A DNA stretch of 8,102 nt from Lutibacter sp. (GTDB lineage Bacteria > Bacteroidota > Bacteroidia > Flavobacteriales > Flavobacteriaceae). Positions 1 through 6,167 of this stretch are shown here, piece after piece. The notes under the pieces were generated by a model. The model worked only from the letters and a program-made list of their open reading frames with translations, had not been told where the DNA came from and did not search any database. The first letter of the stretch is position 1. Every line of letters starts with the position of its first letter. The stretch covers positions 1 to 8,102 of the forward strand of contig JASMME010000054.1 in NCBI GenBank assembly GCA_030748365.1, read 5' to 3'. The position numbers were made by a program, and so were the translations under genes.

Positions 1-198
1 AAGATTCGCTATTCAAACGTACCCGCACCGCTCAGAGGACTGGGTATCACCTTTATCATCACCGGATTGATGGCCATCGGCTTTATGAGTTTCGGTGGTA
101 TGTTAACAGGCGGTGAGCCGGAGGGTACGGAAGCTGAAGCTGCGGCCCAGGTTACCGACAACGCACCGCTAAACAACGAACTTGAAATACCTAAATAA
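1..198 (+). CDS. nqrE: NQR subunit E, C-terminal part (5' end outside window)
   Basis: The reading frame is open from base 1 and gives 65 residues before TAA at 196-198. NqrE is an integral membrane subunit of the Na+-translocating NADH:quinone oxidoreductase; with NqrD it forms a transmembrane pair in the inner membrane. The visible part starts [14 protein letters not shown] and continues into a hydrophobic helix ending GFMSFGGM (about residues 14-34 of the fragment), which matches the conserved NqrE C-terminus. The family normally ends within a few residues of this point. Here about 31 further residues follow, acidic and Ala/Glu-rich, ending LNNELEIPK. The stop codon overlaps the nqrF start by one base (TAATG), which suggests translational coupling. 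The identification also rests on the adjacent nqrF. Confidence 0.95.
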   Translation, partial: KIRYSNVPAPLRGLGITFIITGLMAIGFMSFGGMLTGGEPEGTEAEAAAQVTDNAPLNNELEIPK

Positions 199-1508
199 TG
201 ATAGCAGCTATAAGTACATTTGGAACCATCGTAGCAACCGTTGTTGCCTTTTTAGTGTTGACACTATTATTGGTTTCCCTGTTGTTGTTTGTCAAACAGC
301 AATTATCACCTTCCGGTCCGGTTAAGATTAAGATCAACGGAGAAAAGGAGATTGAAGTGGCTTCTGGAGACTCCCTGTTGTCTACCCTGGGTGCTGAAAA
401 AATATTTTTACCATCCGCTTGTGGTGGTGGCGGTACTTGCATTCAGTGTGAGTGTCATGTCCATGAAGGTGGCGGTGAGGCACTTCCTACCGAAACCCCT
501 CACTTTACCCGAAAGGAACTGCAATCCGGCGCACGACTGGCTTGTCAGGTGAAGGTAAAGCAAGACATGGATATTTCTATTCCAGAGGAGGTTTTCGGAA
601 TCAAAAAATGGGAAGCCACGGTGGTTAGAAACTACAATGTAGCTTCCTTTATCAAGGAATTTGTGGTAGAGATCCCCGAAGACATGGACTACAAGGCTGG
701 TGGGTATATCCAAATTGAAATCCCCCCCTGTGAGGTCAAGTATGCCGATATTGATATTACCGCGCATCCGGAAGAACACGAAACAGCCGATAAGTTCCAG
801 ATGGAATGGGACAAGTTCGGTCTGTGGCCTCTAGTTATGAAAAACCCCGAGACGGTAGAACGGGCCTATTCCATGGCTTCTTATCCTGCGGAGGGCCGTG
901 AGGTCATGCTGAATGTACGGATTGCGACCCCACCTTGGGACCGTGGTAAAAACGGTTGGATGGATGTCAATCCGGGGCTTGCCTCCTCCTATATTTTCTC
1001 TAGGAAACCAGGGGATAAGGTTACCATTTCTGGTCCTTATGGTGAATTCTTTATCAATGAGTCAGAAGCAGAAATGCTCTATGTGGGTGGTGGTGCCGGT
1101 ATGGCGCCGATGCGCTCGCACCTCTACCACCTGTTTAAGACCCTAAGAACCGGTAGAACGGTTACTTACTGGTACGGAGGAAGGTCCAAACGTGAACTCT
1201 TCTATCTAGATCATTTCTACCAGTTGGAAAAGGAATTCCCGAACTTTAAGTTTTACCTGGTATTGTCAGAACCCCTACCGGAGGATAACTGGGTAAACAA
1301 AAAAGACATCCACGATAGTGAAGGCGATGGTTTTACTGGTTTTGTACACCAGGCGGTTATAGATGAGTACCTCTCCAAACACGAGGCACCAGAAGATATT
1401 GAATTGTACTTCTGTGGCCCACCACTGATGAACAAGGCCGTCGAAAAAATGGGTGAGGACTTTGGAATTCCCGATGAGAACATCAGGTTTGATGACTTTG
1501 GTGGATAG
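198..1508 (+). CDS. nqrF: NQR subunit F, NADH dehydrogenase subunit (FAD, 2Fe-2S)
   Basis: NqrF is the electron entry point of Na+-NQR: it oxidises NADH on the cytoplasmic side and passes electrons through FAD and a 2Fe-2S cluster into the complex. The protein has 436 residues, somewhat longer than the roughly 408 of the Vibrio protein. In order it has one N-terminal membrane helix (about 7-32), a plant-type ferredoxin domain (about 40-130) with cluster ligands Cys75, Cys81, Cys84 and Cys116 (C-x5-C-x2-C-x31-C, the family spacing), an FAD domain with the RAYS motif at 222-225, and an NADH domain with GGGAGMAPMRSH at 297-308 and CGPP at 406-409. It ends in the typical FDDFGG. Much of the extra length lies around residues 180-220 and 366-380. 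An extra Cys86 lies just after the third ligand. The ATG at 198 overlaps the nqrE stop and precedes the expected helix directly, so the start is secure. It appears to be the last gene of the nqr operon, since a terminator follows. Confidence 0.98.
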   Translation: MIAAISTFGTIVATVVAFLVLTLLLVSLLLFVKQQLSPSGPVKIKINGEKEIEVASGDSLLSTLGAEKIFLPSACGGGGTCIQCECHVHEGGGEALPTETPHFTRKELQSGARLACQVKVKQDMDISIPEEVFGIKKWEATVVRNYNVASFIKEFVVEIPEDMDYKAGGYIQIEIPPCEVKYADIDITAHPEEHETADKFQMEWDKFGLWPLVMKNPETVERAYSMASYPAEGREVMLNVRIATPPWDRGKNGWMDVNPGLASSYIFSRKPGDKVTISGPYGEFFINESEAEMLYVGGGAGMAPMRSHLYHLFKTLRTGRTVTYWYGGRSKRELFYLDHFYQLEKEFPNFKFYLVLSEPLPEDNWVNKKDIHDSEGDGFTGFVHQAVIDEYLSKHEAPEDIELYFCGPPLMNKAVEKMGEDFGIPDENIRFDDFGG

Positions 1509-1536
1509 TTATGGAAAACCAATTACGATAAACGAT

Positions 1537-1565
1537 ATCCGGTACTGTTGTACCGGATTTTTTTT
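1537..1565 (+). terminator. Rho-independent terminator of the nqr operon
   Basis: A perfect 9-base-pair stem, ATCCGGTAC (1537-1545) with GTACCGGAT (1550-1558), closes a TGTT loop and runs directly into a T tract (1558-1565, then after one G another seven T). It lies about 28 bases after the nqrF stop on the same strand, so it most likely ends the nqr transcript. Confidence 0.88.
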
Positions 1566-1596
1566 GTTTTTTTCGCAGTGCTTTGATTGATTAAGA

Positions 1597-1624
1597 GACT
1601 GGGGAATAGGGACTGAGGAATGAG
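1597..1624 (+). repeat. Imperfect 14-base tandem duplication
   Basis: Two adjacent copies, GACTGGGGAATAGG (1597-1610) and GACTGAGGAATGAG (1611-1624), match at 11 of 14 positions. The remaining differences are all G/A changes. It is purine-rich and lies in the gene-free stretch behind nqrF. Confidence 0.55.
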
Positions 1625-1626
1625 TA

Positions 1627-1655
1627 TCTTGATTTTTTGGTTCGTTTTATCAAGA
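1627..1655. repeat. 7-base inverted repeat in intergenic remnant
   Basis: TCTTGAT (1627-1633) is the exact reverse complement of ATCAAGA (1649-1655), across a T-rich 15-base loop. There is no T tract after the right arm, so it is not a typical terminator. It sits directly after the tandem duplication and may belong to a dispersed intergenic repeat, but copy number cannot be judged from this window. Confidence 0.4.
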
Positions 1656-1805
1656 CAACACAAACAAAAGAAACATACCAAGGAAGATTTTTTCTTTCCC
1701 CTTTTTTGCCCACCCAACAAAGCACCATATCAGCCGCTATTTAAAGCCTAAAAAACAATCCCTTAGTTTGTAATACCCCGGTCTTGATTACTGAGATAAG
1801 AAGCC

Positions 1806-1839
1806 ATAAAAAAACCACGCCATGGCGTGGTTTTTTTAT
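1806..1839 (-). terminator. Perfect palindromic terminator, bidirectional
   Basis: The core CCACGC (1815-1820), CATG loop (1821-1824) and GCGTGG (1825-1830) are flanked by seven A (1808-1814) and seven T (1831-1837); including the outer AT/AT pairs the whole 34 bases are a perfect palindrome. Read on the minus strand it begins 18 bases after the TAG stop of the OmpA lipoprotein gene and ends in a T tract, so it is that gene's terminator. Its symmetry makes it equally able to stop plus-strand read-through from the nqr operon. Confidence 0.88.
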
Positions 1840-1857
1840 AAATTTATATCGCAAGTC

Positions 1858-2697
1858 CTATTCTACCTTGCTCTCCAACAGGTCAAAGAACTGCTCTAGT
1901 TGGGGCATCAGCACGATACGCGTCCTTCTGTTTCGGGATCTTCCCTCTACGGTATCGTTGGTTTCCAGTGGCTTAAACTCACTCCTTCCCGCAGCGATTA
2001 AGCGGCCGGGTTCAATGCCAAAGTCGGTTTGAAAGACCCGGATAATGGAGGTGGCGCGTTTTACGCTCAGGTCCCAGTTGTCTTTAATACCAGCTGTACT
2101 GATCGGTTTGTTGTCAGTATGTCCTTCCACCATTACCTCTAGGCCGGGTTGGGCCATAATAACATCGGCTACTTTACTCAGCACCCCTTTGGCTGCAGAA
2201 GAAACGGTTGCACTCCCACTTTTAAAGAGCAATTTATCAGCGATGGAAATATAGACCACAGTCTTTTCGACATCTACCTGGATATCTTCGTCATTAAAGC
2301 CTTCTTTTAAGACACTTTTAAGTTTGAAACCGATGGCGAGGTTGATAGAATCTTTTTTATTCATAGCCTTTTGAACATGTTGGATGTATTCATCCTTTTT
2401 GCTCATCTGTGCCAGGGTTTCCTTAATGTTGTCGGAAGCAGATTTTGACAAGACCGTTAAGTTGTCAACATATTCCAGTGTTTTTTCCTTGTCCTTTTTT
2501 AGGTCAGCAATGCGTTGCTCCAGGGCAGCAATTTTACCTTCATTCTCAATATTACACTTCATTAGGTCGGCCTTGGTATCTACCAACGCTTGTGATTTGT
2601 TGTTGTACTTGCCTTCCAAAGCAACGTATTCTTTCTTTGAAACACAGGCGCTGAAAAGGATGGGAGCCAACAGGGCAACAATGACTAATTTTTTCAT
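1858..2697 (-). CDS. OmpA/MotB-type peptidoglycan-binding lipoprotein
   Basis: A 279-residue exported lipoprotein that probably links the envelope to peptidoglycan. A signal peptide (MKK, hydrophobic stretch 4-17) ends in LFSAC, with Cys18 as the likely lipidated residue. Residues 19-115 are rich in Lys, Glu, Asp and Leu with repeated EQRIADLKKDK-type patterns, consistent with a coiled-coil stalk. The C-terminal OmpA domain (about 150-263) has LLFKSGSA (156-163), EGHTDN (191-196), NWDLSVKRA (207-215) and SRNRRTRI (254-261). Asp195 and Arg214 correspond to the pair that binds diaminopimelate in OmpA domains; the four-residue longer gap between them is like MotB. No acidic surface-export signal is seen right after Cys18 (VSKKEY), so the periplasm-facing leaflet is more likely. 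Automated pipelines may label it a flagellar motor protein, but no flagellar gene is nearby. It appears monocistronic, divergent from apbE. Confidence 0.92.
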   Translation of the reverse strand: MKKLVIVALLAPILFSACVSKKEYVALEGKYNNKSQALVDTKADLMKCNIENEGKIAALEQRIADLKKDKEKTLEYVDNLTVLSKSASDNIKETLAQMSKKDEYIQHVQKAMNKKDSINLAIGFKLKSVLKEGFNDEDIQVDVEKTVVYISIADKLLFKSGSATVSSAAKGVLSKVADVIMAQPGLEVMVEGHTDNKPISTAGIKDNWDLSVKRATSIIRVFQTDFGIEPGRLIAAGRSEFKPLETNDTVEGRSRNRRTRIVLMPQLEQFFDLLESKVE

Positions 2698-2727
2698 AAT
2701 TACAAAACAGATTTTTTAAACGTAGGT

Positions 2728-2759
2728 CAAATTTACTAAAAAAAGGCCTAGTTTTGCAA
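2728..2759 (-). promoter_or_regulatory. Predicted Bacteroidota promoter of the OmpA lipoprotein gene
   Basis: On the minus strand TAAATTTG (complement of 2728-2735) is an exact match to the Bacteroidota -7 element TAnnTTTG. A TTG (complement of 2757-2759) lies 21 bases upstream, inside the usual spacing for the -33 element. Transcription would start near 2721, leaving a leader of about 24 bases before the ATG at 2697. The match is by sequence only. Confidence 0.6.
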
Positions 2760-2782
2760 GGTGACAGGATATTTTAGGTTTA
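2753..2782 (+). promoter_or_regulatory. Predicted promoter of apbE
   Basis: TTTG at 2753-2756, an 18-base spacer and TAGGTTTA at 2775-2782 match the Bacteroidota -33/-7 pattern except for the last base of the -7 element. It would give a leader of about 50 bases. An alternative exact -7 element, TAGTTTTG (2749-2756), lacks a TTG at suitable distance upstream. The spacing favours the first choice, but this is weaker than the opposing promoter. Confidence 0.4.
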
Positions 2783-2840
2783 TTTTAAGGATTTTAACAA
2801 CCGTTTATCCCCCAACGAATTAACTTTTTTATTCCCAAAC

Positions 2841-3842
2841 ATGCCCCTCAAAAAAATATGGATTGCGGTACTATTCCCCCTGGTGCTTTCCTGTAAGGGA
2901 AGTGGGCCAGCCTCCCTTAGTGAAACAAGCCTTGGCGGTACTGCCATCGGCACTACCTATACCATCAAATACTTGGACAGTGAAAAACGTTCCTTTGAAA
3001 AAGACATTGACAGTCTTATAGCATCGGTAAATGCGTCTCTGTCCACCTATGTACCGGGTTCTGCCATTTCCAGGATCAATCGGGGTGATACCACGGTGGT
3101 GGTTGATGCCTATTTTAAGGAAGTATTCCAAAAATCAAAACAATTTTACCGGGAAACCCAGGGTTTTTTCGACCCTACTGTAGGCCCCTTGGTCAATGCC
3201 TGGGGATTTGGCCCCAATATGTCCAACACCCCACCCGATGCTTCCGAAATCCGACAGCTACTGACCCTGGTCGGTTTTGACAAGGTACAGCTCTACAAAG
3301 ACCGGGTACAGAAACAGTTTCCCGAGATATACCTAGACTTCAACGCCATAGGCAAGGGCTACCTGATTGATGTGATTGGCCGAATGTTTGAGCAACATCA
3401 GATCGAACACTACATGATTGAAATTGGGGGAGAAATAAGGGCGCGTGGGCTCAATAAACAGCAGAAAGTATGGCGTATTGCCATTGAAAACCCCCATCCG
3501 GATGGTAGCCGCTCTTTTGCCACAGTATTGCCTTTGGCCGATGCTTCCATGGCTACTTCGGGCAACTACCGCAAATACCGTGAAGATGAACAGGGCCGCA
3601 AATACGTCCATACCATCCATCCGATGACCGGTCATGCACGGCCCAGTAATTTGCTGAGTGTCTCTGTCATTGCCCACAGCGATTGTGCAGATGTAGATGC
3701 CTATGCAACGGCTTTTATGGCCATGGGCTTGGAAGCTACCCGTACCTTTTTGGCAGCCCATCCCGAACTAAAGGCCTTTCTAATCTATACAGATGCAGCA
3801 GGAAACCTGGCCACGTACCATTCAGAAAATTTGATGGATTGA
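2841..3842 (+). CDS. apbE: FAD:protein FMN transferase (ApbE lipoprotein)
   Basis: ApbE splits FAD and transfers FMN to a threonine in exported or membrane proteins; in Na+-NQR the targets are NqrB and NqrC. The protein has 333 residues, a normal family length. A signal peptide ends in the lipobox VLSC with Cys18, so it should be a membrane-anchored periplasmic lipoprotein. Family motifs appear in order: FFDPTVGPLVNAWGFG (109-124), the flavin-binding LDFNAIGKGYLID (165-177), IEIGGEIRARG (193-203), ATSGNY (238-243), HTIHPMTG (257-264) and the Mg2+-site segment ADVDAYATA (283-291). The segment before PMTG more often carries Asp or Asn where this protein has His260. The ATG at 2841 directly precedes the KK plus hydrophobic signal peptide; no Shine-Dalgarno is visible, as usual in this phylum. 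Location close to nqrEF supports a role in NQR maturation. Confidence 0.97.
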   Translation: MPLKKIWIAVLFPLVLSCKGSGPASLSETSLGGTAIGTTYTIKYLDSEKRSFEKDIDSLIASVNASLSTYVPGSAISRINRGDTTVVVDAYFKEVFQKSKQFYRETQGFFDPTVGPLVNAWGFGPNMSNTPPDASEIRQLLTLVGFDKVQLYKDRVQKQFPEIYLDFNAIGKGYLIDVIGRMFEQHQIEHYMIEIGGEIRARGLNKQQKVWRIAIENPHPDGSRSFATVLPLADASMATSGNYRKYREDEQGRKYVHTIHPMTGHARPSNLLSVSVIAHSDCADVDAYATAFMAMGLEATRTFLAAHPELKAFLIYTDAAGNLATYHSENLMD

Positions 3843-3843
3843 T

Positions 3844-4611
3844 TTATTTTTTTGTGCAAACAGGTAGGATTTCGCCTTTGCTCAGGCAGTATCTCCTCAG
3901 TTGCTCAGCCGCCATATCCTTCGTATAATCTAATTCTGAGACTTCAAAACCGACTGATCGCAGTCTGTCAAAATAATCCCTTCCGTATATACGTACATGG
4001 TCGTATTGACCGAAATGCTTGGCGCGTTCTTTGGCCGATTTGATCGTGGGGTCTTCATAGGTGTTTGTTCGTAGAAGGTCTTGTGGTACCTGGAAGATAC
4101 CCAATCCTCCCGGGCGTAGCACCCGGTACAATTCCCGCATGGCCTGTTTGTCGTCTTCTATATGTTCCAGTACGTGGTTACACAAGACAAGATCAAACTG
4201 ATTGTCCTGAAAGGGCAGTTTGCAAATGTCCGCCTTTACATCCGCTATTGGAGAATGAAGGTCAGCTGTGGTATAGTCCCAACGGCCTTGTTTTTTAAAG
4301 CGGCTCAGAAAACACTGTTCCGGCGCAATGTGCAGTACTTTTTTGGAACTGGTAAAACAATCCGTTTCTTTGGTCAGGTACAACCAGAGTAGGCGGTGTC
4401 TTTCCAGAGACAAGGTGCCCGGTGCCAAGACATTTTGGCGTTGTTTTCCGTAACCATAGGGTAGGAATTTTCGAAAACTTTGCTGATCGATGGGGTCGGT
4501 AAAGCGGTTTCCTTTTAGGTAACAGGCAAGAACCGGCCGTATCCAATAGCTCATCCTAATTAGGAATGGACGGGGCAGGGTCTTTAGAAAAAAGGCAAAC
4601 AATCGATTCAA
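3844..4611 (-). CDS. Class I SAM-dependent methyltransferase, LHIAPE-type motif I
   Basis: A 255-residue methyltransferase of the Methyltransf_11 kind; the substrate is not predictable. The Rossmann core shows motif I as KVLHIAPEQ (91-99), replacing the usual glycine-rich VLDxGxGxG, a post-I acidic residue in TADLHSP (115-121), FDLVLCNHVLEHI (139-151) and LRPGG (165-169). The N-terminal segment DPIDQQSFRKFLPYG (39-53) and NVLAPGTLSLERHRLLWLYL (60-79) resembles a region that, in homologues I remember, is a Cys4 zinc knuckle; here the cysteine positions are Asp39, Asp42, Ala63 and Thr66. The start is a TTG at 4609-4611: an in-frame stop lies four codons upstream and the next ATG is residue 20, which would cut the basic, hydrophobic N-terminus. 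The stop codon lies one base from that of apbE on the other strand. It follows map by 42 bases and is probably co-transcribed with it. Confidence 0.88.
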   Translation of the reverse strand: MNRLFAFFLKTLPRPFLIRMSYWIRPVLACYLKGNRFTDPIDQQSFRKFLPYGYGKQRQNVLAPGTLSLERHRLLWLYLTKETDCFTSSKKVLHIAPEQCFLSRFKKQGRWDYTTADLHSPIADVKADICKLPFQDNQFDLVLCNHVLEHIEDDKQAMRELYRVLRPGGLGIFQVPQDLLRTNTYEDPTIKSAKERAKHFGQYDHVRIYGRDYFDRLRSVGFEVSELDYTKDMAAEQLRRYCLSKGEILPVCTKK

Positions 4612-4653
4612 AACAGTTACTTATAGATTGTATTAAGTGCGTCCTTGAAAGGC

Positions 4654-5472
4654 TTATATGACCAGGGGCGTTTGTCTAAAAGGCACCTCTTCATCACTGT
4701 CAATACCCAGGGCCTCGTAGATATAGGCAAAGGTTGACAGCAGTTCCGGTTTTCCGTTTACCAGGGCCACATCATGTTCAAAATGAGCGCTGGGTTGCCC
4801 GTCTTCGGTTAGAATGGTCCAGCCATCTTTTAGTTGTCGGATACGATGGCTGCCCATATTGATCATGGGTTCAATGGCCACCACCATCCCTTCGGCAAAT
4901 TTTTTGCCCCTGCCGCGGCGTCCGTAATTGGGCATTTCAGGGTCTTCGTGCATGGTGGTACCCAAGCCGTGCCCGACCAGTTCGCGTACCACCCCATAGC
5001 CTTCTTTTTCACAGTATTGCTGAATGGCATGTCCTACATCTCCCACCCGGTTACCCGTTTTAAAAGCAGCGATGCCCTGGTATAAGCTTTCCTTGGTTAC
5101 CTGTAACAAACGCCGGGTTTTTTCAGACACTTCCCCTACCTCAAAAGTGTAGGCATGGTCTCCGTAGTAACCATTTTTTAAAGCGCCACAATCAATTGAG
5201 ATGATGTCGCCGTTTTCCAGTGCCTTGTCATTGGGAATACCGTGAACCACTTGTGCATTGGGACTCATGCACAGGGTGTTCGGGAAATCGTATAAACCCA
5301 GGAATCCAGGAATGGCGCCCTGGTCACGGATAAAGGTCTCTGCCAGTTTGTCTAGGTACAGGGTGCTAACCCCTGGCTTTACTTCTTTTGCCAACATACC
5401 GAGGGTCTTTGATACAATCAGAGCGCTTTCGCGCATCAGCGCAATCTCCTCGGGTGTTTTTAGTTTGATCAT
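4654..5472 (-). CDS. map: Methionine aminopeptidase, type I
   Basis: Cytoplasmic metalloprotease that removes the initiator methionine from new proteins, normally essential. It has 272 residues, a usual type I length, without the insert of type II enzymes and without an N-terminal zinc-finger extension. All five metal ligands of the pita-bread fold are visible: Asp94 (SIDCGA), Asp105 (YYGDHAYTF), His168 (GHGLG), Glu201 (AIEPM) and Glu232 (AHFEHDV). The substrate-site histidines His77 (VVHGIPN) and His175 (TMHEDP) are also present. The ATG at 5472 gives the standard start MIKLKTPEEI. The C-terminal 25 residues after the last beta strand (from about 247) are a short extension. A good promoter lies just upstream, and the methyltransferase follows 42 bases downstream on the same strand. 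Confidence 0.98.
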   Translation of the reverse strand: MIKLKTPEEIALMRESALIVSKTLGMLAKEVKPGVSTLYLDKLAETFIRDQGAIPGFLGLYDFPNTLCMSPNAQVVHGIPNDKALENGDIISIDCGALKNGYYGDHAYTFEVGEVSEKTRRLLQVTKESLYQGIAAFKTGNRVGDVGHAIQQYCEKEGYGVVRELVGHGLGTTMHEDPEMPNYGRRGRGKKFAEGMVVAIEPMINMGSHRIRQLKDGWTILTEDGQPSAHFEHDVALVNGKPELLSTFAYIYEALGIDSDEEVPFRQTPLVI

Positions 5473-5492
5473 ATACGCGTCAATTACAAGTG

Positions 5493-5521
5493 CAAAGGTA
5501 CTTTAAAAAAAGGAATTTCAA
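5493..5521 (-). promoter_or_regulatory. Predicted Bacteroidota promoter of map
   Basis: On the minus strand TTG (complement of 5519-5521), an 18-base spacer and TACCTTTG (complement of 5493-5500) match the -33/-7 consensus TTG-N17-23-TAnnTTTG. Transcription would start near 5486 and leave a leader of about 14 bases. It implies that map and the methyltransferase can be transcribed separately from gpmI and the thioredoxin-like gene. This is the best promoter match in the window. Confidence 0.65.
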
Positions 5522-5602
5522 GTAGCAGAAAGTATGAGATAAAATGAGATTGGTAGCCTTTTTTCTGCCAAGGAAACAATTGTTTTACGCCATCGCTAGC
5601 CC

Positions 5603-6148
5603 TTATTCGTAGGCGTGTTTATAAGGCTGTTTGCTTACAATTTTTAGCAGGTCTTCTTCCATGCTTTCCATAGGGTATTCCACAAAGCGTCCGATTTCTT
5701 TGCCCTTTTCAAAAAATATGAGGGTAGGTACCCGTTGGATGTCAAAGCCTTTTTCGAGTTGGTCGGGGGTTGATTTACGCAGGTCTACAGCCACCATTTC
5801 TAGCCTGTCAAAATCAAAGGCAGCGGCTTCCAGTATCTTGTAAAATACGGGAACCTGTTCCTGGCTATCCCCGCACCAGGTACCCATAAAGGCTTTGATC
5901 CGGATATTTTTTAAGGCGGGTTCTAGGGACTTGGCAAGCCCGGTGTTTACCGTATAATCATCGTAACTGAAGGCAAACCATTCCTGATACGGTGCTTCTA
6001 AAAAGTGATCTTTATTGACAATGCCGAGGAGGTTGCCCTCCGCATCTTTTGTCAGGGTATTTTGCGGGGTCTTGCAGCTGACAAAAACCGTGACTAGCAA
6101 GCAGCTAAGCAGTACTTTTTTTACAGGGAATGGTAGACGAATAAACAC
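5603..6148 (-). CDS. Thioredoxin-like lipoprotein with single active-site cysteine (WCGDS)
   Basis: A 181-residue exported thioredoxin-fold protein. The N-terminus (RLPFPVKK, then a hydrophobic stretch 11-24) ends in VFVSC, making Cys25 the likely lipidated residue; Cys16 is too close to the charged region to be the site. The thioredoxin fold follows from about residue 60: the active-site segment GTWCGDSQEQVP (89-100) and the cis-proline loop RVPTLIFF (139-146, Pro141). The usual CxxC is CGDS here, so the second, resolving cysteine is missing (Ser95) and no other cysteine occurs in the mature domain. Such a protein could act as a monothiol reductase or isomerase-like factor, or bind a partner without redox turnover. 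It starts 19 bases after the gpmI stop on the same strand and is probably co-transcribed with it. No clear terminator follows. Confidence 0.87.
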   Translation of the reverse strand: MFIRLPFPVKKVLLSCLLVTVFVSCKTPQNTLTKDAEGNLLGIVNKDHFLEAPYQEWFAFSYDDYTVNTGLAKSLEPALKNIRIKAFMGTWCGDSQEQVPVFYKILEAAAFDFDRLEMVAVDLRKSTPDQLEKGFDIQRVPTLIFFEKGKEIGRFVEYPMESMEEDLLKIVSKQPYKHAYE

Positions 6149-6167
6149 AAGCCAAAGATAGGTAAAT

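Larger units (their letters stand above)
1509..1857. other. Gene-free intergenic stretch between nqrF and the OmpA lipoprotein
   Basis: This 349-base stretch separates two converging genes and holds two terminators, one at each end. Between them lie about 230 bases of low-complexity, A/T-run-rich sequence with a short tandem duplication (1597-1624) and an inverted repeat (1627-1655). No convincing gene is visible. The longest plus-strand frame there starting with ATG (1620-1751, 43 codons) gives a peptide rich in Lys, Phe and Pro with no recognisable motif. The minus-strand frame (about 1523-1720) begins with TTG and runs across the nqr terminator. The stretch looks like non-coding remnant sequence. 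Confidence 0.6.

Noticed and set aside
1523..1720. 65-codon minus-strand reading frame behind nqrF
   Set aside because: It begins with TTG, runs through the nqr terminator hairpin, and encodes a low-complexity Lys/Ser-rich peptide without motifs.
1620..1751. 43-codon plus-strand frame preceded by AGGA
   Set aside because: No motif or clear coding character, lies in remnant-like sequence, and Bacteroidota genes seldom rely on such ribosome sites. Mentioned as a possibility only.
1858..2697. Reading the OmpA-domain lipoprotein as flagellar stator protein MotB
   Set aside because: It has a lipobox and coiled-coil stalk rather than the MotB membrane helix with its proton-binding Asp, and no motA or flagellar gene is nearby.
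2871..3131. Antisense frames inside apbE and other genes
   Set aside because: They lie wholly within well-supported genes and show no independent motifs; they are by-products of coding sequence.
5534..5550. ATGAGAT direct repeat upstream of map
   Set aside because: Only two 7-base copies in AT-rich sequence; no support for a functional iteron or operator.
5574..5585. Palindrome AAACAATTGTTT behind the thioredoxin-like gene as terminator or operator
   Set aside because: No loop, AT-rich, no T tract after it; such palindromes arise readily by chance.
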